Source: Bacteroidota bacterium
GTDB taxonomy: Bacteria; Bacteroidota; Bacteroidia; Chitinophagales; Chitinophagaceae
Length of the DNA: 15,584 nt
NCBI GenBank assembly: GCA_023391895.1
Contig: JAEWAC010000090.1
Span: 1 to 15,584 of the forward strand
Direction: 5' to 3'
The notes under the pieces were generated by a model. The model ran no database searches, had not been told where the DNA came from, and saw nothing but the letters and a program-made list of their open reading frames with translations. The position numbers and the translations under genes are program-made. Below are positions 6,783-14,099 of the stretch, piece by piece. How positions within the stretch are numbered: the stretch's first letter is position 1; each line of letters begins with the position of its first letter.

Positions 6783-7349
6783 TTATCGGTTTGAACGGAT
6801 CATGTACCCCGGAATAATATAACTGCACACAATGGCCGCAGCAGCCAATAAAATCTGGTAATCGTAAGGAACAAATACACACGCACAGGCCAACAGCCAG
6901 TTGATAATACCTCCAACCACCAGGGGTTTGAACTGCAGGATCTTGCCCGATATAAAAGTACCCAAACCATACATCAAAATCATAAAGGGCCACCCGTGCC
7001 GCCAGCCATTTCCAGCCGATATGATAAAGACAAGAACAAAAAATGAAATCCCTATGCCGGTCCACAAATTGCTCATGCTGTGACCAATGTAGGTGCGGTA
7101 CGGACGCCGGCCTTTTTGCCTCGCATGCCGTATGGTTAAGAAAAGGGCGGGAATGGTGACCAGATAAACAAGGTAGTGGTGCCTGTAAAGGAACACCACT
7201 TTTAACAAAAACTGACCCAGGATGGCGCTCAGCGTAAGCCACCCCCAAAGCAAAAAATAAAACCGGTTTTCACTAATATTGGCCCGTGTTTTATCAATCA
7301 TGGATTGAATCAGTTGCAGGCTCTGCTGAGGCGAAAAGTGTTCGTGCAT
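6783..7349 (-). CDS. Polytopic membrane protein, paralogue of the downstream gene
   Basis: The protein has 188 residues. A polar N terminus (HFSPQQSLQLIQSMIDKTRA) precedes about six hydrophobic segments (near 30-54, 59-73, 95-112, 121-138, 143-160, 165-183). A basic loop ARQKGRRPYR at 76-85 fits the positive-inside rule. The shared features with the downstream gene are WGWL, the YG...FKP segment and the YIIPG motif near the C terminus. There is no signal peptide and no recognisable catalytic or transport motif, so no function is assigned. It begins 15 bases after the stop of the periplasmic protein gene, in the same orientation, and is likely co-transcribed with its neighbours. The two paralogues could form a heteromeric membrane complex; this is inference from tandem placement. 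Confidence 0.75.
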   Translation of the reverse strand: MHEHFSPQQSLQLIQSMIDKTRANISENRFYFLLWGWLTLSAILGQFLLKVVFLYRHHYLVYLVTIPALFLTIRHARQKGRRPYRTYIGHSMSNLWTGIGISFFVLVFIISAGNGWRHGWPFMILMYGLGTFISGKILQFKPLVVGGIINWLLACACVFVPYDYQILLAAAAIVCSYIIPGYMIRSNR

Positions 7350-7364
7350 AGTGGTGCGTGTTGT

Positions 7365-8024
7365 TTACTTACTGGCCTGTGAAATAAAATACTGCGTCAT
7401 TCCTTTACCCCAGGCAGGGTCCAGCGCGGTATGGGGTTTAAAAGTATCAAACTTTTGCAGGGCTTGTTCAAACAGCTTCTTGGCTTCTGCCTTGCTGCCG
7501 CCAAATTGCTCCGGCGTATAAAATTTATCCTGCCCTTCCAGCAAATATACCCTTGGGTTTTCAGGATTCAGCTTTTTGGCCCTTTCCAGTGCCTGCTGCG
7601 CCTGGGGACCGTATTGCATATAGCGGCTTTGCGGGTCTACCATAAAACGCAGGCTATAGATCATTTTTTTAACCACATACACTTCGGACTGGTTCGGGTT
7701 CAGGGCATCGGCCTGGCTGATGAGGGCTTCTGCTTTGTCGGCTATGGGATCAATCACAGTCGGGTCGCCCCCCATGCCACCGCCCAGCAAGTTATACCCC
7801 CTGTTTACCTGCACCAGGGCGGCATAGTAATAAGGCAGCCACTGTTTTTTTTCCGCCAGGGCAATCCGCTCAAAGGCATGCGCCAGCTGGGCCAGGCCCT
7901 CTACGCTGCGGGTGGTGTCAAAAAGGGTGATGTTGGTTTGCATGGCTTGTACATACTTTTCGTTTTGCGCCAGCGCCGTAGTTGTTACTGCAAAAAATGC
8001 AATAGCAAGAAGTAATGGTTTCAT
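7365..8024 (-). CDS. Periplasmic TPR-like helical-repeat protein
   Basis: The protein has 219 residues. A signal peptide covers 1-19 (TTTALA|QNEK). The mature part is helical, with two TPR-like units: residues about 94-125 (ADKAEALISQADALNPNQSE, then VYVVKKMIY) and about 141-163 plus 176-192 (ALERAKKLNPENPRVYLLEG, then AKKLFEQALQKF). The LNPxNPRVYLL pattern and the PEQFGGSKAEA segment at 171-181 resemble a widespread Bacteroidota family of small TPR-like exported proteins without known function. A Gly-rich stretch LLGGGMGGDP at 79-88 is notable. It probably acts as a protein-binding scaffold in the periplasm. It lies 10 bases downstream of the 2TM gene and 15 bases upstream of the first membrane paralogue, so it is likely part of the same transcript. 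Confidence 0.75.
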   Translation of the reverse strand: MKPLLLAIAFFAVTTTALAQNEKYVQAMQTNITLFDTTRSVEGLAQLAHAFERIALAEKKQWLPYYYAALVQVNRGYNLLGGGMGGDPTVIDPIADKAEALISQADALNPNQSEVYVVKKMIYSLRFMVDPQSRYMQYGPQAQQALERAKKLNPENPRVYLLEGQDKFYTPEQFGGSKAEAKKLFEQALQKFDTFKPHTALDPAWGKGMTQYFISQASK

Positions 8025-8034
8025 GTTGTTTGAT

Positions 8035-8343
8035 TTAAAGATTGGTAAAAGATTGCTGTTCTTTTTTCAACTTGTCATATTCCCGTTGCGTTGCATTAGT
8101 CCGGGGCGAAACATAAGCACCAATGTAGTGAAACGCCACGCCAATACCCCACCCCAGCATCGGCCATACCGGCCACGGCAGTAAGGAATTATTCCGGCTG
8201 CTGCCCGTAAAATACCAGAGCAGCCAAAAGAAAACCGACAGGATTAGGTAAATGGCGAAATGGCTTTTGAAAGAAGCCCGTCGCCGGGCCAGGTGCCACA
8301 GCTGCGGGTCGCGGCCTTCCGGTGTAAAAAGATCGTATGACAT
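8035..8343 (-). CDS. 2TM domain protein
   Basis: The protein has 102 residues. It matches the 2TM domain family (PF13239 by pattern): a basic region ARRRASFKSHFAIYL at 19-33 leading into membrane segment 1 (about 28-46), a short polar loop, and membrane segment 2 (about 59-78) beginning with the diagnostic WPVWPMLGWGIGVAFHY at 57-73. A charged tail rich in Lys and Glu follows (REYDKLKKEQQ). In other proteins this domain is fused to LytTR-type response regulators or histidine kinases; here it stands alone. Molecular role unknown. It is the first gene of the five-gene cluster, starting at ATG 8341-8343, 116 bases after the stop of the TonB receptor. No good promoter was found in that gap. Confidence 0.85.
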   Translation of the reverse strand: MSYDLFTPEGRDPQLWHLARRRASFKSHFAIYLILSVFFWLLWYFTGSSRNNSLLPWPVWPMLGWGIGVAFHYIGAYVSPRTNATQREYDKLKKEQQSFTNL

Positions 8344-8383
8344 ATTGAATGGTTTTAATAAATGATAAAAATGCTCCCACTTT

Positions 8384-8455
8384 CATATGGGCTTTTAAAG
8401 AAGTTCGAAGGGTTGTATCTTAAACATCCTGCTCATCCTCCTAATCCTATAATCC
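8384..8455. repeat. Repeat remnants between the TonB receptor and the 2TM gene
   Basis: The gap holds a fourth copy of the unit seen in the 1019-1531 region (CATATGGGCTTTTAAAG at 8384-8400, one base shorter), and a degenerate 9-nt array of ATCCTGCTC, ATCCTCCTA, ATCCTATA, ATCC at 8425-8455. The 12-mer TCCTCCTAATCC at 8436-8447 recurs in reverse complement at 1054-1065. From memory, ATCCT arrays like this are scattered between genes in Bacteroidota. No hairpin-plus-T-run terminator is visible here. Confidence 0.5.
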
Positions 8456-8459
8456 GCGG

Positions 8460-10706
8460 TTAAAGGTTGCTGTTGATCACGTCCTGCGTCCGGTCTACCC
8501 CCAGGCTGATGAACGCTCCCAGAAACACAAAGCGTTTGGCCGGCGGTACGATCGCTTCTTTACGAAATCCATTGTAAGAATAATTGTAACCATATACCTG
8601 GTGGTTGCCCAGCACATTGGTAACCGACAAGACCAGTACGGTAAACCTTCCGGCTCCTTTTTTAAAAATGTTGGGCAGGTAATTCACACTCAGGCTTACA
8701 CTGTTATAGTCGATGGTTTTCCCTTCATCGTACACCCTGAACTTGTTTTCCGGCTGGTGGTAACGGATGTTGTAATAGGGACGGCCGGAGGCATAGGTGT
8801 ACGAGGCATTAAACTGGGTTTTTAAATGGGTCACAAACTTTTTCACCACCAATGAGGCCGTGTGCTTGCTGGCAAAATGCGGCTGAAGGGCATATGGGAA
8901 ATTCAAAAAATCTCTTTTGGTATCCAGGTAAGAATAAGAAATCCAGTAGTCTACCCCTTTTATGCTTTTGCGGTCCCGCCAAAACAACTCCAACCCCTTG
9001 GCATCACCATAGCCGCTGTTGCTCACCGCCACTTCCCTGTAGTCCTGCATACCTGTCTTTAGCAGGTTGTTGTACTTTTTATAAAATACCTCGGCCCTGA
9101 AGGTCTGGGTGTTCGTTAGCTTTTGATATTGCGCAATGTAGTGTGTTGCCTTTGCATATACCAGCGGCACTTGCGCCGGCAGGTAACGCGTTTCGGGGGA
9201 CTGGTAAAAAATACCATAAGCTACCGAGGCCTGGCTTTTTTCGTTGATCTTGTAAGCCACAGAAGCCCGTGGTGCCAGGTTCAACTTGCTTAAAATAGCA
9301 GAGTGCTCTGCCCGCATGCCCAGCTTGGCCGCCACGTTATTGGTCAAATACACATCGGTTTCCCCAAATGCCGCTTTGATGTGTTCCGTAATTTTGGGCC
9401 GTATCACTTCGCCTGTATAAAAAGTATAGTGCGGATTTTCCTGGCTGTAGTTATACTCACCACCCCATCTGACAACACTGAGTCCCTGCAGTTTTTTCTC
9501 CAGTACCACTTTTGCATTTGCAAAGGCGCTGTTGCTGTTCAAAGCAAAGTTTTTGGTTTCCAAAGGATGTAGTATTACGGCTTCATTTTTTGCGTCTTGC
9601 AGGCTGCCCTCAATCTCATCTTTGTTGTTGGTATAAGAAATACCGGCATTCAGCTTCCAGCCATTACCCCACACTTCGCGGTAAGAAAGGTTGTGATACG
9701 TATTGATGTTGGACAAACCAAAAGCATCCTGATAGCCCAGGGTATCTATGCTGGGGATTCGAAAACCCAGCCGGTTGGCGCTGAAATACCCATAGTACTT
9801 GATGATGCCGGTAGCAGAAGTTTTGATGCGGAAGTTGGCATCGGCCGTGTGGAATTCCGGTTCTTTAGCATACTGCTGCTTTTGCTTAATTGCTTTAAAA
9901 GCCAGCCATAAATTAGTGTAACCATAGCTGACGCCCCAAGAGGACCTTTTGTTTTTAGCCAGGTGTTGAAAGCCTGCGGAAGCACCGATCACCGACAGCC
10001 CCAGATCGGCCGAGCTTTGCTCCGGCAGGTCTACCGTTTCCAGTATAACGGCCGCCGAAAGCGCCTGGCCGTACAAGGCGGAATAGCCGCCGGAGCTAAA
10101 GACGGTGCCTTTTAAAAACCAGGGCGAAAACCGGCCCCGCTGGGCGATGCCCGGCACGCTGCTGTAAAAAAAGTTGTTGACCAGGGTACCATCCATAAAC
10201 GTTTTGGTTTCCGAGGCCGTACCGCCCCTCACAAACAGGCCTTCGCTTTCGCCTACCTGCTGGGCACCGGGCAGGGTTTTTAACGCACCGGTCACATCCG
10301 CATTGGCACTGGCCGTAGTTAAAATATCAATAGAACTTAAAACGGTGGCTTTTTTACGGTCGCTGGCTTCAAACGAACCGGCAGAGATCACCACAGCTTT
10401 TAGTTCGGTGATTTCTTCTTTCAGCACAATGTCCAGCTGAATGGGCTGATGGTCTATATGGATCGTTTTCTCAAAAGGCTTGTAACCAATGGCGCTGGCT
10501 ACCAGTATTTGCTCGCCTTTTTCGGTGGTTTGAAAATAGTAGCGGCCGGCTGAATCGGTGGTGGCGCCGTCATATGAGTTTTTTAAAGAAATGCTGACGC
10601 CGGGTAGTTTGGTGTTTTTTGCATCCCTCACCGTTCCGGTGATGGCTTGCGACATGACGGCCTGGACGATAAAAAGTACCAAAGCAGTCAGGAATAAACT
10701 TCTCAT
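8460..10706 (-). CDS. TonB-dependent outer-membrane receptor with carboxypeptidase-regulatory-like domain
   Basis: The protein has 748 residues. A signal peptide covers 1-19 (QAVMS|QAITG). A CarboxypepD_reg-like beta-sandwich spans about 21-97 (ITGTVRDAKNTKLPGVSISL ... TTDSAGRYYF). The segment ELKAVVISAGSFEASDRKKA at 101-120 is the TonB-box/plug entry. The plug runs about 118-228, with ALKTLPGAQQVGESEGLFVR and GG at 141-162, MDGTLVNNFF and GGYSALYGQALSAAV. The rest forms the 22-strand barrel, with alternating aromatic strands such as AEVFYKKYNNLLKTG. At 748 residues it lacks the roughly 1000-residue size and the neighbouring SusD of polysaccharide systems, so a small ligand (metal chelate, cofactor or peptide) is more likely; the sequence does not say which. 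About 12 polar residues follow the last strand (FLGAFISLGV), an unusual tail. It has its own promoter at 10724-10755. Confidence 0.9.
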   Translation of the reverse strand: MRSLFLTALVLFIVQAVMSQAITGTVRDAKNTKLPGVSISLKNSYDGATTDSAGRYYFQTTEKGEQILVASAIGYKPFEKTIHIDHQPIQLDIVLKEEITELKAVVISAGSFEASDRKKATVLSSIDILTTASANADVTGALKTLPGAQQVGESEGLFVRGGTASETKTFMDGTLVNNFFYSSVPGIAQRGRFSPWFLKGTVFSSGGYSALYGQALSAAVILETVDLPEQSSADLGLSVIGASAGFQHLAKNKRSSWGVSYGYTNLWLAFKAIKQKQQYAKEPEFHTADANFRIKTSATGIIKYYGYFSANRLGFRIPSIDTLGYQDAFGLSNINTYHNLSYREVWGNGWKLNAGISYTNNKDEIEGSLQDAKNEAVILHPLETKNFALNSNSAFANAKVVLEKKLQGLSVVRWGGEYNYSQENPHYTFYTGEVIRPKITEHIKAAFGETDVYLTNNVAAKLGMRAEHSAILSKLNLAPRASVAYKINEKSQASVAYGIFYQSPETRYLPAQVPLVYAKATHYIAQYQKLTNTQTFRAEVFYKKYNNLLKTGMQDYREVAVSNSGYGDAKGLELFWRDRKSIKGVDYWISYSYLDTKRDFLNFPYALQPHFASKHTASLVVKKFVTHLKTQFNASYTYASGRPYYNIRYHQPENKFRVYDEGKTIDYNSVSLSVNYLPNIFKKGAGRFTVLVLSVTNVLGNHQVYGYNYSYNGFRKEAIVPPAKRFVFLGAFISLGVDRTQDVINSNL

Positions 10707-10723
10707 AAACGTTAGTTGTACAC

Positions 10724-10755
10724 CAAACTTAAACTAGTTTATTATATAAACCAAA
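10724..10755 (-). promoter_or_regulatory. Predicted promoter of the TonB receptor gene
   Basis: Read on the minus strand, a -33 TTTG (10755-10752) and a -7 TAAGTTTG (10731-10724) are separated by 20 bases, matching the Bacteroidota consensus exactly. Transcription would begin near 10717, leaving a leader of only about 10 bases before the ATG at 10706. A perfect 12-nt palindrome TAAACTAGTTTA (10730-10741) sits in the spacer, touching the -7 box. Confidence 0.6.
10730..10741. promoter_or_regulatory. Perfect 12-nt palindrome in promoter spacer, candidate operator
   Basis: TAAACTAGTTTA is perfectly self-complementary and lies between the -33 and -7 boxes of the TonB receptor promoter. A protein bound there would block RNA polymerase, so a repressor site is plausible. 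At 12 A/T-rich bases, chance occurrence is also possible. Confidence 0.3.
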
Positions 10756-10780
10756 CTAAATTTTAAAGCATTTAGTCAAA

Positions 10781-10812
10781 AAAAGAGCGGCTAATACTTA
10801 AGCCGCTCTTTT
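10781..10812 (-). terminator. Intrinsic terminator of the large T9SS surface-protein gene
   Basis: A perfect 12-bp stem AAAAGAGCGGCT (10781-10792) / AGCCGCTCTTTT (10801-10812) with an 8-base loop. Read leftward, the stem runs into TTTTTTTGAC, a full T-run. It lies 8 bases past the stop of the surface-protein gene and just upstream of the TonB receptor promoter, insulating the two transcription units. Confidence 0.88.
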
Positions 10813-10820
10813 ACAATAAC

Positions 10821-13800
10821 TTATTGAATGATTATTTTTTGGTAAAGGGGGCCGTCGGCCGTGGTGATTCGGATCGTATAACTTTCTTTTGCCAGTTGGC
10901 GTAATTGGTACAGAGCTATAGCGTTTCTGCCTTTCTGCAGCTTTACCGATACTTGTTGCACCACTTCACCACTGCTGCTCAACAGCTGCAGGAGGCCCGT
11001 CTGCTGCCGGCCAGCTGCAACAATAACCTGGGCGTAGGAAACCGCCGGATTGGGCAGCACCTGCACCGCCTGACGGCTTTGCCAGGTTAGGGAAACGATG
11101 GAACTGTAGGTGTATTGGCCGTCATGATCGACCTGCCGGATACGGTAGCACACCCTGCCATCGCTACCGGCTGTTGCATCGCTGAAAGTATAGCTGCCAG
11201 CAGCACCGGTTGCAGGCCGATAGGTTACCCTACCCACTTCTTCAAACACCAGGCAATCGGTACTTTTTTCAACACTATAGTATTTTACATTTTGCTCCCC
11301 CGCTACCCGCCATTCCAATTGAGCAGCATCATCCCTTTGTTTTACTCCCATGCTGATAAACCGCACCGGCAGGGTTACATGTTTTACCAAAAGGCTGGCA
11401 GCAGTTAAGCTGGCGGGACAACCGGTCAACTTATCGGCTGTTACCTTCAGGTCGTACGTACCGGCTGTGTTAAACGACTGGGTTGCAAGCGTGAGATTAT
11501 TGGTATTGGTGGTATAAACGGAAGTAGCATAGCTTTTACCATTGTTATCCGAAATGGCATACCAGGTACCGGCGGCTATGTTACTGACATTAAAGGTGGC
11601 ACTTTGTCCTGCATTAAGGGTAGTACCGGGTGTAATGGATTGAATGGACGGCGCCGTCGGAGAAGTGCAGGAAACGGTGACGGTAGCTGTACAATTCATA
11701 TTCTCGGCATTGGAGCCTGCCTGGAAGGTGGCTTTTAAAACCCCGCCGTTGTACAAGGGATAAATCAAAGCGTTGTTGGTCCAGTTGCTGGTACCCGTAG
11801 TATTAACTGGTACACTGCCTACCAGTACATCATCCAGGTACAGCCTTACGGTACCGGTAGCAGTGGTAGTAATACTCCCGGAAACGCTGGTGCTGTTTTC
11901 GGTATAGCTGCCGGTAATGGTGGGGCATACAGTAGTTGGCGCCACCACCAGAGCCGCCGCAGATGCCTGGCTGGGCGTTGTGCAGGCAGCCGAAGTAACA
12001 GTAGCACTATACGTTTCTCCACCGGTTAAGGTAAGCCCGCTAACGGACCATACCCCGCTGCTATTGGCAGTGGTGGTCCAGCTGGCAGTGGTGGGGCTTG
12101 TCCTGTTCAGTGTAATGCTGGCATTAGGAGCAGCCGTACCGCTGATGGTACCCGCCAGGTTAACCGAAGTCAACAAATTTCCGGAAGCCGAAGTGGAGAT
12201 AACAGGCGGCTGGTTATAACAACTTACCCGGAAAGTATTGGAGGCAGTCAGGCAGCCGGTACCAGATTGCGAATAGATATTCAGGGCATCATCGGCATTG
12301 AGCTTCAAATCCGTAAACTGAATGCTTGTGCCAGAAGCGGTTCGCGAAGCAACGAATTTACCATTGACAAACAGTCTCAACAGGGCGCCGCTAGCAACGC
12401 CTGAAACATCAATAGAAGTTTGAAAAGGATAAATTGGCGTGCCGATCTTGATATTGGCATCGGTACTGATATAAGGAACGCTATTGCCGCCGGCAGAAGA
12501 AATACATACAAAAACCGGGTTGGACGTACAGCTGCCATTACTGGCCACCAGCATATAAGTTCCGGATGCCGTGGCATTTCCACTACCCGAACAATTGTTG
12601 TTCATATAATAGAAGGCAGTTCCGGTTTGTGTAATACTCGTTGTGATGAGTGTACTGGCAGGATCAGCGGCATCGGTTCTTATCTGATAAATTTGTATGG
12701 TAGTTCCGGCAGGCACGGTACCCGTTATACCCTTGGAAGACGCACAGGAAATTAAAGGAGCATCCGGCTTAGCAAGACAACCTACCGTAACACTATTGGA
12801 TTCTAAACATGTAGACTCACCCGTTGCCTGTGCTTTGGCGTAAATCACATCTCCATTGGCTATGGTGGGTATGGTAATATTCCAGGTGCCGCCACTGGCT
12901 ACTGTAGTGGTGTTGGTTAACGCAGTACCGTTTTTAAAAAGCGTTATGATAGCGGTGGATGGCTTCGTGGCATCCATACGGGTCCAGGTGCCGCTAACGC
13001 TTACATTGGCAGCAGCCCCAATGGGTGTGTTCAGCGTAGGCGCTGCCGTACAGGTGTTTCCAATACTGGTTATATAGGTATCAAAATTTGTTAATGAAAT
13101 CGCGGGCTGCGCATTAACCACTGTTGTCCAGGCATTAGCTACGTTGGAATTGGCTTTATCATCAATGCCATAAATATCGGAGCGGCTGCCCTGCAGGGCT
13201 GAACTGGGCGAGGTTACCGTTGTAGCCACCATCCTGATTGAGGCCGGATTGCCGATAGCGCTCAAAGGCACAAACCAGTCGTAAAAATAATCCGCATTGT
13301 TACCGTCGGCGGACAGGGCTACTGAAATCTGGGTGTTGCTGTTTAACCCATAGGTTGGTGTTTGCACTACCGGGTTGGTGGTACCGTCAACCTTATAAAC
13401 CGTTACTTCAAAGTTGGTACGAAAAACCACCTCGTATTCAAAGCCGGGGTTACCATTGCTGGTATTGGTAGGCGCCACATAGTTATAGTCAGCAGCAGGG
13501 CCGGAATTGCCCATCCTTCCATCGGTATCTATCAAAATGCTATAGCCTTTTGAACCGCTGATGATACCGCCAATGCGCAAACGGAAATAAATATTGACGT
13601 CGTCTTTATAAATGTAAAACCCACTTCCGTCAACGGTTTTTACAATATCGGTAAATCCGCCGGACGGACCGGTGGCCAGGTCACCCGTAGGCTCAACAAT
13701 AGCGGGCGGCACCACTTTGTAAGGCACTTCACTTTGCGCCAGGTCATCCGTAGTAAAGCCGGCATCCGTTTTAGAAGCATAAGCATCGCCATTAAGATTT

Positions 13801-13922
13801 AGGGGAGTTTTCCCGATGCCGCCTGCGGGACGGACGATCAAACCGGGTGATTGTGCCGATGAATTGGCAGAAAAGAAAAGCAGTATGCCCAACAGCATAC
13901 CAGCAATTAATTGGTTTTTCAT
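10821..13922 (-). CDS. Large secreted multi-Ig surface protein with T9SS type A sorting domain
   Basis: The protein has 1033 residues from the ATG at 13920-13922. That start is chosen over an in-frame ATG at 13964 because it gives a clean signal peptide (MKNQLIAGMLLGILLFFSAN, cleavage SSA|QSP at 23/24); the upstream ATG would add 14 polar residues and lies upstream of the likely transcription start. Residues about 24-285 form an N-terminal domain with IYFRLRIGG, YSILIDTDGRMG and YDWFVPLSAI, vaguely like CBM9 or DOMON-type sandwiches. Residues about 290-845 are a string of Ig-like/Big domains, several joined by linkers of the form V-x-C-x(3)-P-x-AP (VGCLAKPDAP, VSCYNQPPVI, VSCTSPTAPS). An Fn3-like domain at about 851-950 (LPVRFISMGV ... 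YRIRQVDHDG) and a canonical type A sorting domain at 953-1033 (VLPNPAVS, LLSSSGEVVQQ, KIIIQ) follow. It is a likely surface adhesin; ligand unknown. Confidence 0.82.
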   Translation of the reverse strand: MKNQLIAGMLLGILLFFSANSSAQSPGLIVRPAGGIGKTPLNLNGDAYASKTDAGFTTDDLAQSEVPYKVVPPAIVEPTGDLATGPSGGFTDIVKTVDGSGFYIYKDDVNIYFRLRIGGIISGSKGYSILIDTDGRMGNSGPAADYNYVAPTNTSNGNPGFEYEVVFRTNFEVTVYKVDGTTNPVVQTPTYGLNSNTQISVALSADGNNADYFYDWFVPLSAIGNPASIRMVATTVTSPSSALQGSRSDIYGIDDKANSNVANAWTTVVNAQPAISLTNFDTYITSIGNTCTAAPTLNTPIGAAANVSVSGTWTRMDATKPSTAIITLFKNGTALTNTTTVASGGTWNITIPTIANGDVIYAKAQATGESTCLESNSVTVGCLAKPDAPLISCASSKGITGTVPAGTTIQIYQIRTDAADPASTLITTSITQTGTAFYYMNNNCSGSGNATASGTYMLVASNGSCTSNPVFVCISSAGGNSVPYISTDANIKIGTPIYPFQTSIDVSGVASGALLRLFVNGKFVASRTASGTSIQFTDLKLNADDALNIYSQSGTGCLTASNTFRVSCYNQPPVISTSASGNLLTSVNLAGTISGTAAPNASITLNRTSPTTASWTTTANSSGVWSVSGLTLTGGETYSATVTSAACTTPSQASAAALVVAPTTVCPTITGSYTENSTSVSGSITTTATGTVRLYLDDVLVGSVPVNTTGTSNWTNNALIYPLYNGGVLKATFQAGSNAENMNCTATVTVSCTSPTAPSIQSITPGTTLNAGQSATFNVSNIAAGTWYAISDNNGKSYATSVYTTNTNNLTLATQSFNTAGTYDLKVTADKLTGCPASLTAASLLVKHVTLPVRFISMGVKQRDDAAQLEWRVAGEQNVKYYSVEKSTDCLVFEEVGRVTYRPATGAAGSYTFSDATAGSDGRVCYRIRQVDHDGQYTYSSIVSLTWQSRQAVQVLPNPAVSYAQVIVAAGRQQTGLLQLLSSSGEVVQQVSVKLQKGRNAIALYQLRQLAKESYTIRITTADGPLYQKIIIQ

Positions 13923-13961
13923 AAAACAGTTGTTTTTCCGGACTGGATTAATAAAGTGCCG

Positions 13962-13969
13962 CAAAAATA
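13962..13969 (-). promoter_or_regulatory. Possible -7 element upstream of the large T9SS gene
   Basis: On the minus strand TATTTTTG matches TAnnTTTG. Transcription would start near 13955, about 32 bases before the chosen ATG at 13922. No TTG lies at the expected -33 position, so the call rests on one box only. Confidence 0.35.
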
Positions 13970-14054
13970 ACTAAGTATATAACACTACCGCTACTGATGG
14001 TAAAATATTAGCACTACTTATCGACAATTCCCGGTTTCAAACCGTTGAAAAACA

Positions 14055-14081
14055 AAAAAGCGGCCTTAAAGACCGCTTTTT
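14055..14081 (-). terminator. Intrinsic terminator after atpA
   Basis: Read on the minus strand, an 11-bp stem AAAAAGCGGTC / GGCCGCTTTTT with loop TTTAA contains one G-U wobble and is followed by a T-rich tract (TTTTTTGTTTTTC). It lies 18 bases past the atpA stop, so the ATP synthase transcript ends here and the T9SS gene downstream is a separate unit. Confidence 0.85.
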
Positions 14082-14099
14082 AAAAATATGGAGTAACTA

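Noticed and set aside
6775..7248. 157-codon minus-strand ORF overlapping the 188-residue membrane protein
   Set aside because: It is another frame of the same strand; the competing frame has consistent membrane segments and a homologue next door.
8460..10706. SusC-type polysaccharide receptor
   Set aside because: It is shorter than typical SusC proteins and no SusD gene is adjacent.
13923..13964. Upstream in-frame ATG giving 14 extra residues on the large T9SS protein
   Set aside because: The extension is polar and would bury the signal peptide; the likely -7 box at 13962-13969 overlaps it.
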